From positions 33,440 to 97,439 of the forward strand of contig NZ_DAMACX010000013.1 of assembly GCF_031998825.1 (NCBI RefSeq): DNA of 64,000 nucleotides, read 5' to 3'. The number at the start of each line of letters is the position of its first letter. The stretch's first letter is position 1. The stretch comes from Pseudescherichia sp031998825 (lineage in GTDB: Bacteria; Pseudomonadota; Gammaproteobacteria; Enterobacterales; Enterobacteriaceae). The translations under genes were made by a program, and so were the position numbers. Of the stretch, positions 1 to 7,040 are shown in pieces. Below the pieces are notes generated by a model. It did not search any database and had not been told where the DNA came from. It worked only from the letters and a program-made list of their open reading frames with translations.

Positions 1-831
1 AACGCCGATTTCACGCAGTACCGCCATCGAGGCGTTACGCATGATCTGATACTCTTTATCGGTCAGGGTCTGCGCCGGGGCGACGGTGATGGAGTCACCG
101 GTATGGATACCCATGGCGTCAAAGTTCTCGATAGAGCAGACGATGATGCAGTTGTCGTTCTTATCGCGCACCACCTCCATCTCATACTCTTTCCAGCCAA
201 TCAGCGACTCATCAATCAGCAGCTCGTTGGTCGGGGAGAGATCCAGGCCGCGGGCGCAGATCTCTTCGAACTCTTCGCGGTTATAGGCGATGCCGCCGCC
301 GGTACCGCCCATGGTGAATGACGGACGAATGATGCACGGGTAGCCGACGTCAGCGGCAACCGCCAGCGCCTCTTCCATGTTATGCGCAATGCCGGAGCGG
401 GCGGTATCGAGGCCGATTTTCTTCATGGCAACATCGAAACGGCGGCGATCTTCTGCTTTATCAATCGCGTCGGCGGTTGCGCCAATCATGGTCACGCCAA
501 ACTCTTCCAGCACGCCCTGACGCTCTAGCTCCAGCGCGCAGTTCAGCGCGGTCTGGCCGCCCATGGTAGGAAGCACCGCATCCGGACGCTCTTTTTCGAT
601 AATCTTGCGCACCACTTCCCAGTGGATAGGCTCAATGTAGGTGGCGTCCGCCATCTCCGGATCGGTCATGATGGTCGCCGGGTTGGAGTTAACGAGGATG
701 ACGCGGTAACCCTCTTCACGTAGGGCTTTACAGGCCTGAGCGCCGGAGTAGTCAAATTCGCAGGCCTGGCCGATTACGATCGGGCCAGCGCCAAGGATCA
801 GGATGCTTTTAATGTCTGTACGTTTTGGCAT
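1..831 (-). CDS. carB: Carbamoyl-phosphate synthase large subunit (5' part, cut by window edge)
   Basis: The large subunit makes carbamoyl phosphate from bicarbonate, ATP and the ammonia delivered by CarA, feeding pyrimidine and arginine synthesis in the cytoplasm. Only the first 277 residues are in the window and the rest lies beyond base 1. The N-terminus MPKRTDIKSILILGAGPI is the CarB ATP-grasp/preATP-grasp start, followed by the glycine-rich loop SFTMGGTGGG of the first ATP-grasp domain. The ATG is at 831-829 with AGGAG upstream, 18 bp after the carA stop, so the two subunits are co-transcribed. Identification is by strong similarity to E. coli CarB; only completeness cannot be judged. 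Confidence 0.97.
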   Translation of the reverse strand, partial: MPKRTDIKSILILGAGPIVIGQACEFDYSGAQACKALREEGYRVILVNSNPATIMTDPEMADATYIEPIHWEVVRKIIEKERPDAVLPTMGGQTALNCALELERQGVLEEFGVTMIGATADAIDKAEDRRRFDVAMKKIGLDTARSGIAHNMEEALAVAADVGYPCIIRPSFTMGGTGGGIAYNREEFEEICARGLDLSPTNELLIDESLIGWKEYEMEVVRDKNDNCIIVCSIENFDAMGIHTGDSITVAPAQTLTDKEYQIMRNASMAVLREIGV

Positions 832-849
832 GGTCTTCTCGGCTCCTGA

Positions 850-1998
850 TTATTTAGCAGTCTTACGGTATTGCTCGATAAGTTCGATAAAGTGATCGAA
901 CAGCGGCGCAGCATCGTGCGGGCCTGGGCTGGCCTCCGGGTGACCCTGGAAGCTGAACGCGGGCTTGTCGGTACGATGAATACCCTGCAGGGTACCGTCG
1001 AACAGCGATTTGTGCGTTACGCGCAGGTTAGCTGGCATGGTCGCCTCATCCACCGCGAAACCGTGGTTTTGCGCGGTGATCATCACGGTGTTGTTATCGA
1101 TATCCTTGACCGGATGGTTGCCGCCGTGGTGGCCGAACTTCATCTTCACGGTTTTCGCGCCGCTCGCCAGAGCCAGCAGCTGATGGCCGAGGCAGATACC
1201 AAACACCGGAATGTCGGTCGCCAGGAAGGCCTGAATGGCGTCGATGGCGTAGTCGCACGGAGCCGGATCGCCAGGGCCGTTAGAGAGGAAAATGCCGTCC
1301 GGGTTCATCTTCAGGACGTCATCCGCCGGGGTCTTCGCCGGGACTACCGTCAGGCGGCAGCCTCTGTCCACCAGCATACGCAGGATATTGCGCTTCGCAC
1401 CGTAGTCGTAAGCCACCACGTGGAACGGCAGCTCCTCTTCTTTCTTCGCTTCCGGCAGCTCACCGGCCAGCGTCCAGCTCCCCTGAGTCCAGCTGTAGGA
1501 TTCAGCGGTAGTTACCTCTTTCGCCAGATCCATCCCGTTCAGACCCGGGAACGCTTTCGCTTTCTCCAGGGCCAGGGCGGCATCCGGGCTGTCGCCAGCG
1601 ATGATGCAGCCGTTCTGTGCGCCCTTCTCACGCAGCAGGCGGGTCAGCTTACGGGTATCGATATCGGCAATAGCCACGATGTTATGGCGTTTCAGGTAAG
1701 AAGAGAGGTCTTCGGTATTGCGGTAGTTGCTGGCAATCAGCGGCAGGTCGCGAATAATCAGGCCTTGAGCATGAACCTGGGACGCTTCTTCATCGGCTTC
1801 GTTAGTGCCGACATTACCAATATGGGGATAAGTAAGAGTGACGATTTGGCGGGAATAGGAGGGATCAGTAAGGATTTCTTGATAACCGGTCATTGAAGTA
1901 TTGAAAACGACTTCCCCAACCGCCGAACCTGTTGCCCCTATGGCCCGACCGTGAAACTGGGTTCCGTCTTCCAGAACCAATAGCGCTGACTTAATCAA
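850..1998 (-). CDS. carA: Carbamoyl-phosphate synthase small (glutaminase) subunit
   Basis: CarA hydrolyses glutamine and channels ammonia to CarB. The protein has 382 residues, as in E. coli. The class I glutamine amidotransferase domain is in the C-terminal half, with the nucleophile motif GICLGHQLL and a downstream GHPEASPGP carrying the catalytic His and Glu. I chose the TTG start at 1998-1996, giving (M)IKSALLVLEDG. It matches the E. coli start and has CTGGAGGG a few bases upstream. An ATG 27 bp further upstream would add nine residues and lies inside the second ARG box. Transcription runs from promoters at 2010-2133. Confidence 0.97.
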   Translation of the reverse strand: MIKSALLVLEDGTQFHGRAIGATGSAVGEVVFNTSMTGYQEILTDPSYSRQIVTLTYPHIGNVGTNEADEEASQVHAQGLIIRDLPLIASNYRNTEDLSSYLKRHNIVAIADIDTRKLTRLLREKGAQNGCIIAGDSPDAALALEKAKAFPGLNGMDLAKEVTTAESYSWTQGSWTLAGELPEAKKEEELPFHVVAYDYGAKRNILRMLVDRGCRLTVVPAKTPADDVLKMNPDGIFLSNGPGDPAPCDYAIDAIQAFLATDIPVFGICLGHQLLALASGAKTVKMKFGHHGGNHPVKDIDNNTVMITAQNHGFAVDEATMPANLRVTHKSLFDGTLQGIHRTDKPAFSFQGHPEASPGPHDAAPLFDHFIELIEQYRKTAK

Positions 1999-2009
1999 AA
2001 CACCCTCCA

Positions 2010-2045
2010 GAGAATATTCACTCACTTTATTTGCATATTAATTCA
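2010..2045 (-). promoter_or_regulatory. Tandem ARG boxes over the carA proximal promoter (P2)
   Basis: On the minus strand the sequence contains TGAATTAATATGCA followed by AGTGAATATTC, two AT-rich 18-bp-type arginine boxes. This stretch is nearly identical to the E. coli carAB leader as I remember it, where ArgR with arginine represses the downstream promoter P2. The boxes end about 12 bp before the carA TTG start. The sequence match is direct; the ArgR role is inferred from E. coli. Confidence 0.75.
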
Positions 2046-2104
2046 TATTGAAGCCACAAATCAATGCAAATCTGCTTACCGGTGTATTTTTGGCAAACGG
2101 CGGC

Positions 2105-2133
2105 ATTCTAGAGACAAGCCTGGTAAAAGTCTA
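2105..2133 (-). promoter_or_regulatory. Distal carA promoter (P1-like)
   Basis: On the minus strand TAGACT (2133-2128) and TAGAAT (2110-2105) are separated by 17 bp, with the -10 matching consensus at five of six positions. It lies about 110 bp upstream of the carA start, where E. coli has its pyrimidine-regulated P1. Between here and the dapB terminator (2134-2370) I see AT-rich DNA with no credible gene. In E. coli this stretch binds IHF, PepA and PurR, but I cannot pin those sites down here. Confidence 0.6.
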
Positions 2134-2370
2134 CCTTCCAGACCACTTTTTCTTAGTTTTTTGCAAGCCTGAGGGATAAGCGGCACTTTAAGATGCAAAA
2201 AAGCCAGCTAAATTGCAGAGGAAAACGCTTGCGCACCACTGTGGATTACTCTTTTTTATACGAGGCGGTAAAAACAGCATCTGACGGGGGAAATCTGCCC
2301 TTTTTAAACAAACCAGGCAGTAAAAGATTAACTTATGACGGTCTAAAATGTAAATAAGGACATAAGCGAT

Positions 2371-2400
2371 AAAATAAAGGGGCAATAAAATATTGCCCCT
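2371..2400 (-). terminator. Rho-independent terminator of dapB
   Basis: A perfect 10-bp stem (AGGGGCAATA / TATTGCCCCT) with a three-base loop lies at 2378-2400. On the minus strand it is followed by TTTATTTTATC. It sits 53 bp past the dapB stop. Confidence 0.8.
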
Positions 2401-2452
2401 TGCAATCAAAGCATTGCGATCACAATAACCACATCACGATGGGTAATAAATA

Positions 2453-3274
2453 TCACAAATTGTTGAGGTCCAGCACATCACGCATGTCAAAAAGGCCACT
2501 CTTTTGCGCCTTAAGCCATAAAGCGGCCCGAACGGCACCGTTTGCAAAGGTCATGCGGCTGGAAGCCTTATGGGTGATCTCAATCCGCTCGCCAACGTCA
2601 GCAAACATAGCGGTATGTTCACCCACAATATCGCCTGCGCGGACGGTGGCAAAACCGATGGTGCCCGGCTCGCGCTCGCCGGTGTAGCCTTCGCGGCTGT
2701 AGACGGCGCAGCTCTTCAGATCCTTATCCAGCGCATGAGCAATAGCTTCACCCATTGCCAGCGCGGTTCCTGACGGGGCATCAACCTTATGACGGTGATG
2801 CGCCTCAATAATTTCAATGTCGGTGTAGTCACCCATCACCTTCGCCGCCTTCTCCAGCAGCTTAAGCATAACGTTGACCCCAACGCTAAAGTTAGCGGCA
2901 AAAACGATGCCGATGCTCTGTGCCGCGTCGCTGATGGCCTGCTTGCCCGCGTCGTCGAAGCCGGTGGTGCCAATGACCATGCCCTTGCCATGCTGGCGGC
3001 AGAAAGCCAGATGGGTCAGGGTGCCTTCCGGACGGGTAAAATCGATAAACACATCAAAGTCATCTTTTACCGCATCCAGGCTGCTCTGCACCGTCACGCC
3101 TGATTTGCTGGCACCCGCCAGCTCCCCTGCGTCGCTGCCTAGCAGGGAGGATCCCTCCCGCTCCAGCGCCGCGCCCAGGGTTACGCCATCCATGTTTAGC
3201 GCCGCCTGGATCAGCTGGCGGCCCATGCGCCCACCAGCGCCCGCAATGGCAACGCGAATTTGTGCTTCGTGCAT
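2453..3274 (-). CDS. dapB: 4-hydroxy-tetrahydrodipicolinate reductase
   Basis: DapB reduces 4-hydroxy-tetrahydrodipicolinate with NAD(P)H in the diaminopimelate/lysine pathway. The 273 residues equal the E. coli length. The N-terminal Rossmann loop GAGGRMGRQ (about residues 13-21), the conserved catalytic motif EAHHRHKVDAPSGTA (about 158-172) and the C-terminal region with SRMTFANGAVR are all present. The gene is monocistronic, with a strong terminator downstream and divergent spacing to the hydrolase gene at 3433. No abnormality is visible. Confidence 0.97.
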   Translation of the reverse strand: MHEAQIRVAIAGAGGRMGRQLIQAALNMDGVTLGAALEREGSSLLGSDAGELAGASKSGVTVQSSLDAVKDDFDVFIDFTRPEGTLTHLAFCRQHGKGMVIGTTGFDDAGKQAISDAAQSIGIVFAANFSVGVNVMLKLLEKAAKVMGDYTDIEIIEAHHRHKVDAPSGTALAMGEAIAHALDKDLKSCAVYSREGYTGEREPGTIGFATVRAGDIVGEHTAMFADVGERIEITHKASSRMTFANGAVRAALWLKAQKSGLFDMRDVLDLNNL

Positions 3275-3407
3275 AGTTGTGCTCTTTTGTTAATGAAATG
3301 CTATAAATCGCTTCCAGATTAACCAGCCCGCTACCGGGCCGCCAGCCGAAAACGCCGATAATAAGAATTTAATGATAAACGCCGAAAAGTATCAGCAAAA
3401 GACATGA

Positions 3408-3428
3408 TTGCTGCCTGAGCGGCAGCAA
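3408..3428 (-). terminator. Possible terminator hairpin after the AlaX-like gene
   Basis: An 8-bp perfect stem (TTGCTGCC / GGCAGCAA) with a five-base loop lies immediately downstream of the stop of the gene at 3433-4062. The following minus-strand sequence TCATGTCTTTTG is only weakly T-rich. It may act as a terminator or a 3'-end stabiliser ahead of dapB. Confidence 0.4.
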
Positions 3429-3432
3429 CGTG

Positions 3433-4062
3433 CTACGGCAGGAGATAACTGATGGTAAGCTGGCCTTTCTTCTGCTTTATGCTACTAATCACCAGCTTAT
3501 CGATATTTTGCAGGCTGGAAACATGCGTGCCGCCGCACGCGTAAGCAGGAAGATCGCCAAAGCGTACTTTACGACGATCGCTTTCAAACTCCACGTGGCG
3601 CAGCAGCCCGGCGCTTATCCATGCCTCGATGCTTGCCAGCAGCATGTCGCTGTCCGGTAATTCTGCCCCCTCGCCCGCAATAAAGGTTACTTTGCCCTCG
3701 CCCGGCCAATGGTGTGCTTTTATCGGCTGCCAGCCGTATTGCTCTGCGGCATAGCCAACCAGATGGCCAGCGCTATGCCAGCGCGAGTGCAAAGCTCGGG
3801 TTTCCGCATTGACCTGCAACGTCGCTTCGCCTGCTGCAAGCGGTTCTGGCAGAATGTGTATGACGTTCTCCCCGCGCTGAATAACGCTCTCAACGACTAC
3901 GCCATTAATGGCTCCCCTGTCAGCGGGCTGTCCTCCCCCCTGCGGATGAAACAGCGTCTTATCGAGCACGATTGCATAGCGGCCGTCAGGCTCTTCGCTG
4001 CAGCTGAGCACCTGGGCAACGCCCTGGATGGCATCGCTGGCGTAATAAAGACGTTCAGTCAT
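3433..4062 (-). CDS. AlaX-type alanyl-tRNA editing hydrolase
   Basis: This stand-alone relative of the AlaRS editing domain probably hydrolyses mischarged Ser-tRNA(Ala) or Gly-tRNA(Ala). The 209 residues include the family motif HPQGGGQPAD near residues 39-48 and the full zinc-ligand set: H96-x3-H100 (HSAGH), and C176 and H180 in CGGTH. The ATG has GAGGAG eight bases upstream. It is divergent from the LysR gene at 4155 and has no counterpart at this place in E. coli K-12, where rihC is found. The tRNA substrate is inferred from the family only, and some members are annotated as generic metal-dependent hydrolases. Confidence 0.85.
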   Translation of the reverse strand: MTERLYYASDAIQGVAQVLSCSEEPDGRYAIVLDKTLFHPQGGGQPADRGAINGVVVESVIQRGENVIHILPEPLAAGEATLQVNAETRALHSRWHSAGHLVGYAAEQYGWQPIKAHHWPGEGKVTFIAGEGAELPDSDMLLASIEAWISAGLLRHVEFESDRRKVRFGDLPAYACGGTHVSSLQNIDKLVISSIKQKKGQLTISYLLP

Positions 4063-4154
4063 GGTTGTTCTCCTCTGTCTGAGGACAGTATATTCATAAT
4101 ATCCAGGGCGATAATTCCCTTTTCAATCACTGCACTCTTGCTTAACAGGCACAA

Positions 4155-5063
4155 ATGAATCCACTTTTGCTTCCCGACCTCGCGACCTTTGTGACCATTA
4201 TTGAACAGGGTAGCTTCTCCGCTGCGGCACGGACGAATGGCGCCACGCCCTCTGCCATCAGCCGCTGTGTCTCACGCCTGGAGCAGGAGATGGGCTGTAA
4301 GCTGCTGCACCGCACCACCCGCAAGCTGGCGCTGACGGAGACAGGCCGAACCGTTTATGAACATGCCCAGGAGATGCTGGAGGCGGCCAGGCAGGCGTTA
4401 GACTCCGGTGGCAGTCTGCAAACCGTTGCCCAGGGCAAGCTCACCCTGAGCGTACCGAAAGCCGTCGGACGTTTCGTTATTCACCCCTTGATGCCTGAGT
4501 TTCTTGCCCGTTATCCACAGATAGACGTCACCCTGCGCCTGGAGGACAGCTATGTTGATTTGATTAACGACGGGGTGGATCTGGTGCTGCGCATCACCAA
4601 TTCACCTTCACCGGGCCTCTATGGTAAAGCGCTGATGCCGGTGAGCCACGCGATCTGCGCCACGCCCGCGTATTTACGTAAGCACGGAACGCCTGTGCAC
4701 CCGCAGGATCTGCGTCGCCACAGCTGCATCTCTCTGGGTGAAACGCCCGCGGATGCACGCTGGAAGTTTCGCCTGCGGGAAAAGATGGAAACCGTGCAGA
4801 CGCGAGGACGCTATGCGGCAAACCATACTGGGGTACGCCTGGACGCGGTTAAGCAGCATATCGGCATTGGCAGTCTGCCGCTGTTTACCGCCCGCGAGGC
4901 GCTGGAGAAGGGAGAGATTGTGCAGGTGCTGCCGGAGTGGGAATTTATCAGCACCTACTCTGGAGAGCTTTGGCTACTTTGGACGCGCAATAAACATATG
5001 CCCGCAAAAATGCGGGCATTGATTAACTATCTTACCGAAAAGATGCCCACCGGCATCGTTTAA
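4155..5063 (+). CDS. LysR-family transcriptional regulator
   Basis: This is a 302-residue LysR-type regulator. The N-terminal winged helix-turn-helix spans about residues 1-65 (LATFVTIIEQGSFSAAAR, then SAISRCVSRLE), followed by a linker and a periplasmic-binding-like effector domain from about residue 90. Residues GRYAANHTGVRLDAVKQHIGIG are typical of the second subdomain. It is transcribed away from the AlaX-like gene across a 92-bp gap, the usual arrangement for a LysR regulator and its target, so regulation of that gene is a reasonable guess. The effector is unknown. It converges on ispH with only 3 bp between the stops. Confidence 0.88.
   Translation: MNPLLLPDLATFVTIIEQGSFSAAARTNGATPSAISRCVSRLEQEMGCKLLHRTTRKLALTETGRTVYEHAQEMLEAARQALDSGGSLQTVAQGKLTLSVPKAVGRFVIHPLMPEFLARYPQIDVTLRLEDSYVDLINDGVDLVLRITNSPSPGLYGKALMPVSHAICATPAYLRKHGTPVHPQDLRRHSCISLGETPADARWKFRLREKMETVQTRGRYAANHTGVRLDAVKQHIGIGSLPLFTAREALEKGEIVQVLPEWEFISTYSGELWLLWTRNKHMPAKMRALINYLTEKMPTGIV
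4998..5019 (-). terminator. Hairpin inside the LysR 3' end, candidate ispH terminator
   Basis: A 9-bp perfect stem (ATGCCCGCA / TGCGGGCAT) with loop AAAA lies about 48 bp beyond the ispH stop but within the LysR coding sequence. Read on the minus strand it is followed by ATGTTTATTG. The 3 bp between the convergent genes leave no other room for an ispH terminator. Confidence 0.45.
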
Positions 5064-5066
5064 GGG

Positions 5067-6017
5067 TTACTCAACTTCGCGCACGTCCACGCGCAGCTCT
5101 TTCGGCACTTCGAAGACGATATTCTCTTCGCGGCCCTCAAGAGGAATGGCTTCCCCGCCGCCCAGCGCTTGCAGGCGGGCAATAACATTCTGCACCAGAA
5201 TATCCGGCGCGGAAGCACCGGCGGTGACGCCGACGCAGGCCACATTCGTTACCCATGCTTCCTGGATATCGGACGCGTCGTCGATCAGAAACGCCGCTTT
5301 CCCCATCCGTTGAGCAAGCTCCGCCAGTCGGTTAGAGTTCGATGAGTTCTTCGATCCCACCACCAGCACCACGTCGGCCTGCTCGGCCAGCGCGCGCACC
5401 GCCTCCTGGCGATTGGTGGTGGCGTAGCAGATATCATCCTTACGCGGCCCGACAATTTTCGGGAAGCGGCTACGCAGGGCGTCGATAACGTCAGAGGTAT
5501 CATCCACCGATAGCGTGGTCTGGGTCATAAACGACAGCTTAGTTTCGTCTTTGACGTTCAGGGTCAGCACATCTTCCGGGGACTCCACGAGGTACATGCC
5601 CCCTTTCGGGTTGCTGTACTGGCCCATTGTGCCTTCCACTTCCGGGTGACCGGCGTGGCCGATAAGGATCGACTCTTCGCCGCGGCGGCTGGCGCGCGCC
5701 ACTTCCATATGCACCTTGGTCACCAGCGGGCAGGTCGCGTCAAACACCGTCAGATCGCGGCTTTTCGCTTCGTTACGTACCGCCTGGGAGACGCCGTGGG
5801 CGGAGAAGATCAGGATAGCGCCGTCCGGCACTTCGCTGATCTGCTCGATAAAGATAGCGCCACGCTCGCGCAGGCTGTCGACGACGTAGCGGTTATGCAC
5901 CACCTCATGACGCACGTAAATTGGCGCGCCGTAGATTGCCAGCGCGTTCTCAACAATGCTGATAGCGCGGTCTACCCCGGCGCAGAAGCCGCGCGGGTTG
6001 GCCAACAGGATCTGCAT
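5067..6017 (-). CDS. ispH: 4-hydroxy-3-methylbut-2-enyl diphosphate reductase
   Basis: IspH is the last enzyme of the MEP isoprenoid pathway and converts HMBPP to IPP and DMAPP with a 4Fe-4S cluster. The protein has 316 residues. The three cluster cysteines are at C12 (GFCAGV), C96 (DATCPLV) and C197 (ICYATTNRQ), as in E. coli. The start is MQILLANPRG at 6017; an in-frame upstream ATG would add 28 unrelated residues overlapping fkpB. It follows fkpB with a single base between them, so translation is probably coupled, at the end of the ribF-ileS-lspA-fkpB-ispH cluster. Confidence 0.96.
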   Translation of the reverse strand: MQILLANPRGFCAGVDRAISIVENALAIYGAPIYVRHEVVHNRYVVDSLRERGAIFIEQISEVPDGAILIFSAHGVSQAVRNEAKSRDLTVFDATCPLVTKVHMEVARASRRGEESILIGHAGHPEVEGTMGQYSNPKGGMYLVESPEDVLTLNVKDETKLSFMTQTTLSVDDTSDVIDALRSRFPKIVGPRKDDICYATTNRQEAVRALAEQADVVLVVGSKNSSNSNRLAELAQRMGKAAFLIDDASDIQEAWVTNVACVGVTAGASAPDILVQNVIARLQALGGGEAIPLEGREENIVFEVPKELRVDVREVE

Positions 6018-6018
6018 C

Positions 6019-6468
6019 TTATGCCTCCAGTGCCGGATCGACTTCCAGCACTTCAATATCAAAATGAACGGTTCGATCGGCCAGCGGATGGTTGAAGTCA
6101 ACGGTGATCGAGTCGCCGTTAATCTCCCGGATCACGCCTGGCATTTCGCTGCCATCCATTGCGGTAAACAGCATGATTGCCCCCGTTTCCGGCTCGCCCG
6201 CATCCATAAATTCACGGCGCGAAAAGTACTGGATCAGATCCGGGCTGCTGATGCCAAAAGCAGCGTCCGGCTCCAGCGAAAAGGCGCGCTTATCACCGGC
6301 CTTCAGCCCCAGCAGATGCTGCTCCAGCCCTTCCGACAGCGAGCCGTCACCGAGACGAAACAGCGCCGGTTTACCGTTATTACGGGTGGACTCGGCAACG
6401 GAGCCATCATCAAGCTTCAGCGTGAAATGCACCAGCACCGCGCTGTTGCTCTGTACAGAGTTAGACAT
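6019..6468 (-). CDS. fkpB: FKBP-type peptidyl-prolyl cis-trans isomerase
   Basis: FkpB (SlpA) is a cytoplasmic FKBP-type prolyl isomerase and chaperone. The 149 residues equal the E. coli length. The FKBP fold starts at VLVHFTLKLDDG and is interrupted, as in SlyD-like proteins, by an insert-in-flap region (about residues 65-125) before the closing HFDIEVLEV strand. It lies between lspA and ispH in the conserved cluster. A REP element at 6494-6525 separates it from lspA. Confidence 0.95.
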   Translation of the reverse strand: MSNSVQSNSAVLVHFTLKLDDGSVAESTRNNGKPALFRLGDGSLSEGLEQHLLGLKAGDKRAFSLEPDAAFGISSPDLIQYFSRREFMDAGEPETGAIMLFTAMDGSEMPGVIREINGDSITVDFNHPLADRTVHFDIEVLEVDPALEA

Positions 6469-6493
6469 GCAGATATAGCCTTTCAGTGTGTTT

Positions 6494-6525
6494 GCCCGGT
6501 GGCGCTATGCTTACCGGGCCTACAG
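6494..6525. repeat. REP palindrome between lspA and fkpB
   Basis: The sequence GCCCGGTGGCGCTATGC, then TTACCGGGCCTACAG, is a typical enterobacterial REP unit (imperfect palindrome GCCCGGT...ACCGGGC). Such units can stabilise upstream mRNA or bind gyrase. Confidence 0.8.
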
Positions 6526-6539
6526 GTTTTGCGCTGCGG

Positions 6540-7040
6540 TTATGCCGCTTTTTTCTTCGCCGCTGAAGGAATAAAACCCTCCAGCACGATTAACGCCGCA
6601 CCGATACAGATGGCCGTATCGGCGAGGTTAAAGGTTGCAAAGTGCCAGTCGCCAACGTAGAAGTCGATCATATCGACCACGAAGCCGTGCCACAGGCGGT
6701 CAAACAGATTACCCAGCGCGCCGCCAATAATCAGCGCGTAGGCGATGTTGTTCAGCTTCTGCGACGCCTTTGCGCGGTACATCATTACCGCCAGCACCAC
6801 GCAGATGCCAATGGCGATCCCGGAGAAGAACCAGCGCTGCCAGCCGCCTTTATCGGCGAGGAAGCTAAAGGCCGCGCCGTAGTTGCGCGCATAGTGCAGA
6901 TTAAGCGACGGGAACAGCGATACCGTCTCCCCCAGATTGAAGTTCTGGAGGATCAGGTATTTGCTGCCCAGATCGATAATCAGCACGGCTACCACCAGCC
7001 ACAGCCAGCGTAGCCCTGTTGAAAAGATCGGTTTACTCAT
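6540..7040 (-). CDS. lspA: Lipoprotein signal peptidase (signal peptidase II)
   Basis: LspA is an inner-membrane aspartyl protease that removes signal peptides from diacylglyceryl-modified prolipoproteins. It has 166 residues, two more than E. coli. Four hydrophobic segments are evident. The catalytic aspartates are D123 (VVDMID) and D141 (NLADT), with the conserved GALGNLFDR before them. The C-terminus is Lys-rich (AAKKKAA). The start codon overlaps the ileS stop by one base, so translation is coupled to ileS. Confidence 0.96.
   Translation of the reverse strand: MSKPIFSTGLRWLWLVVAVLIIDLGSKYLILQNFNLGETVSLFPSLNLHYARNYGAAFSFLADKGGWQRWFFSGIAIGICVVLAVMMYRAKASQKLNNIAYALIIGGALGNLFDRLWHGFVVDMIDFYVGDWHFATFNLADTAICIGAALIVLEGFIPSAAKKKAA

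Noticed and set aside
2188..2409. 73-codon frame between carA and dapB
   Set aside because: AT-rich, crosses the dapB terminator, no ribosome-binding site and no recognised homology.
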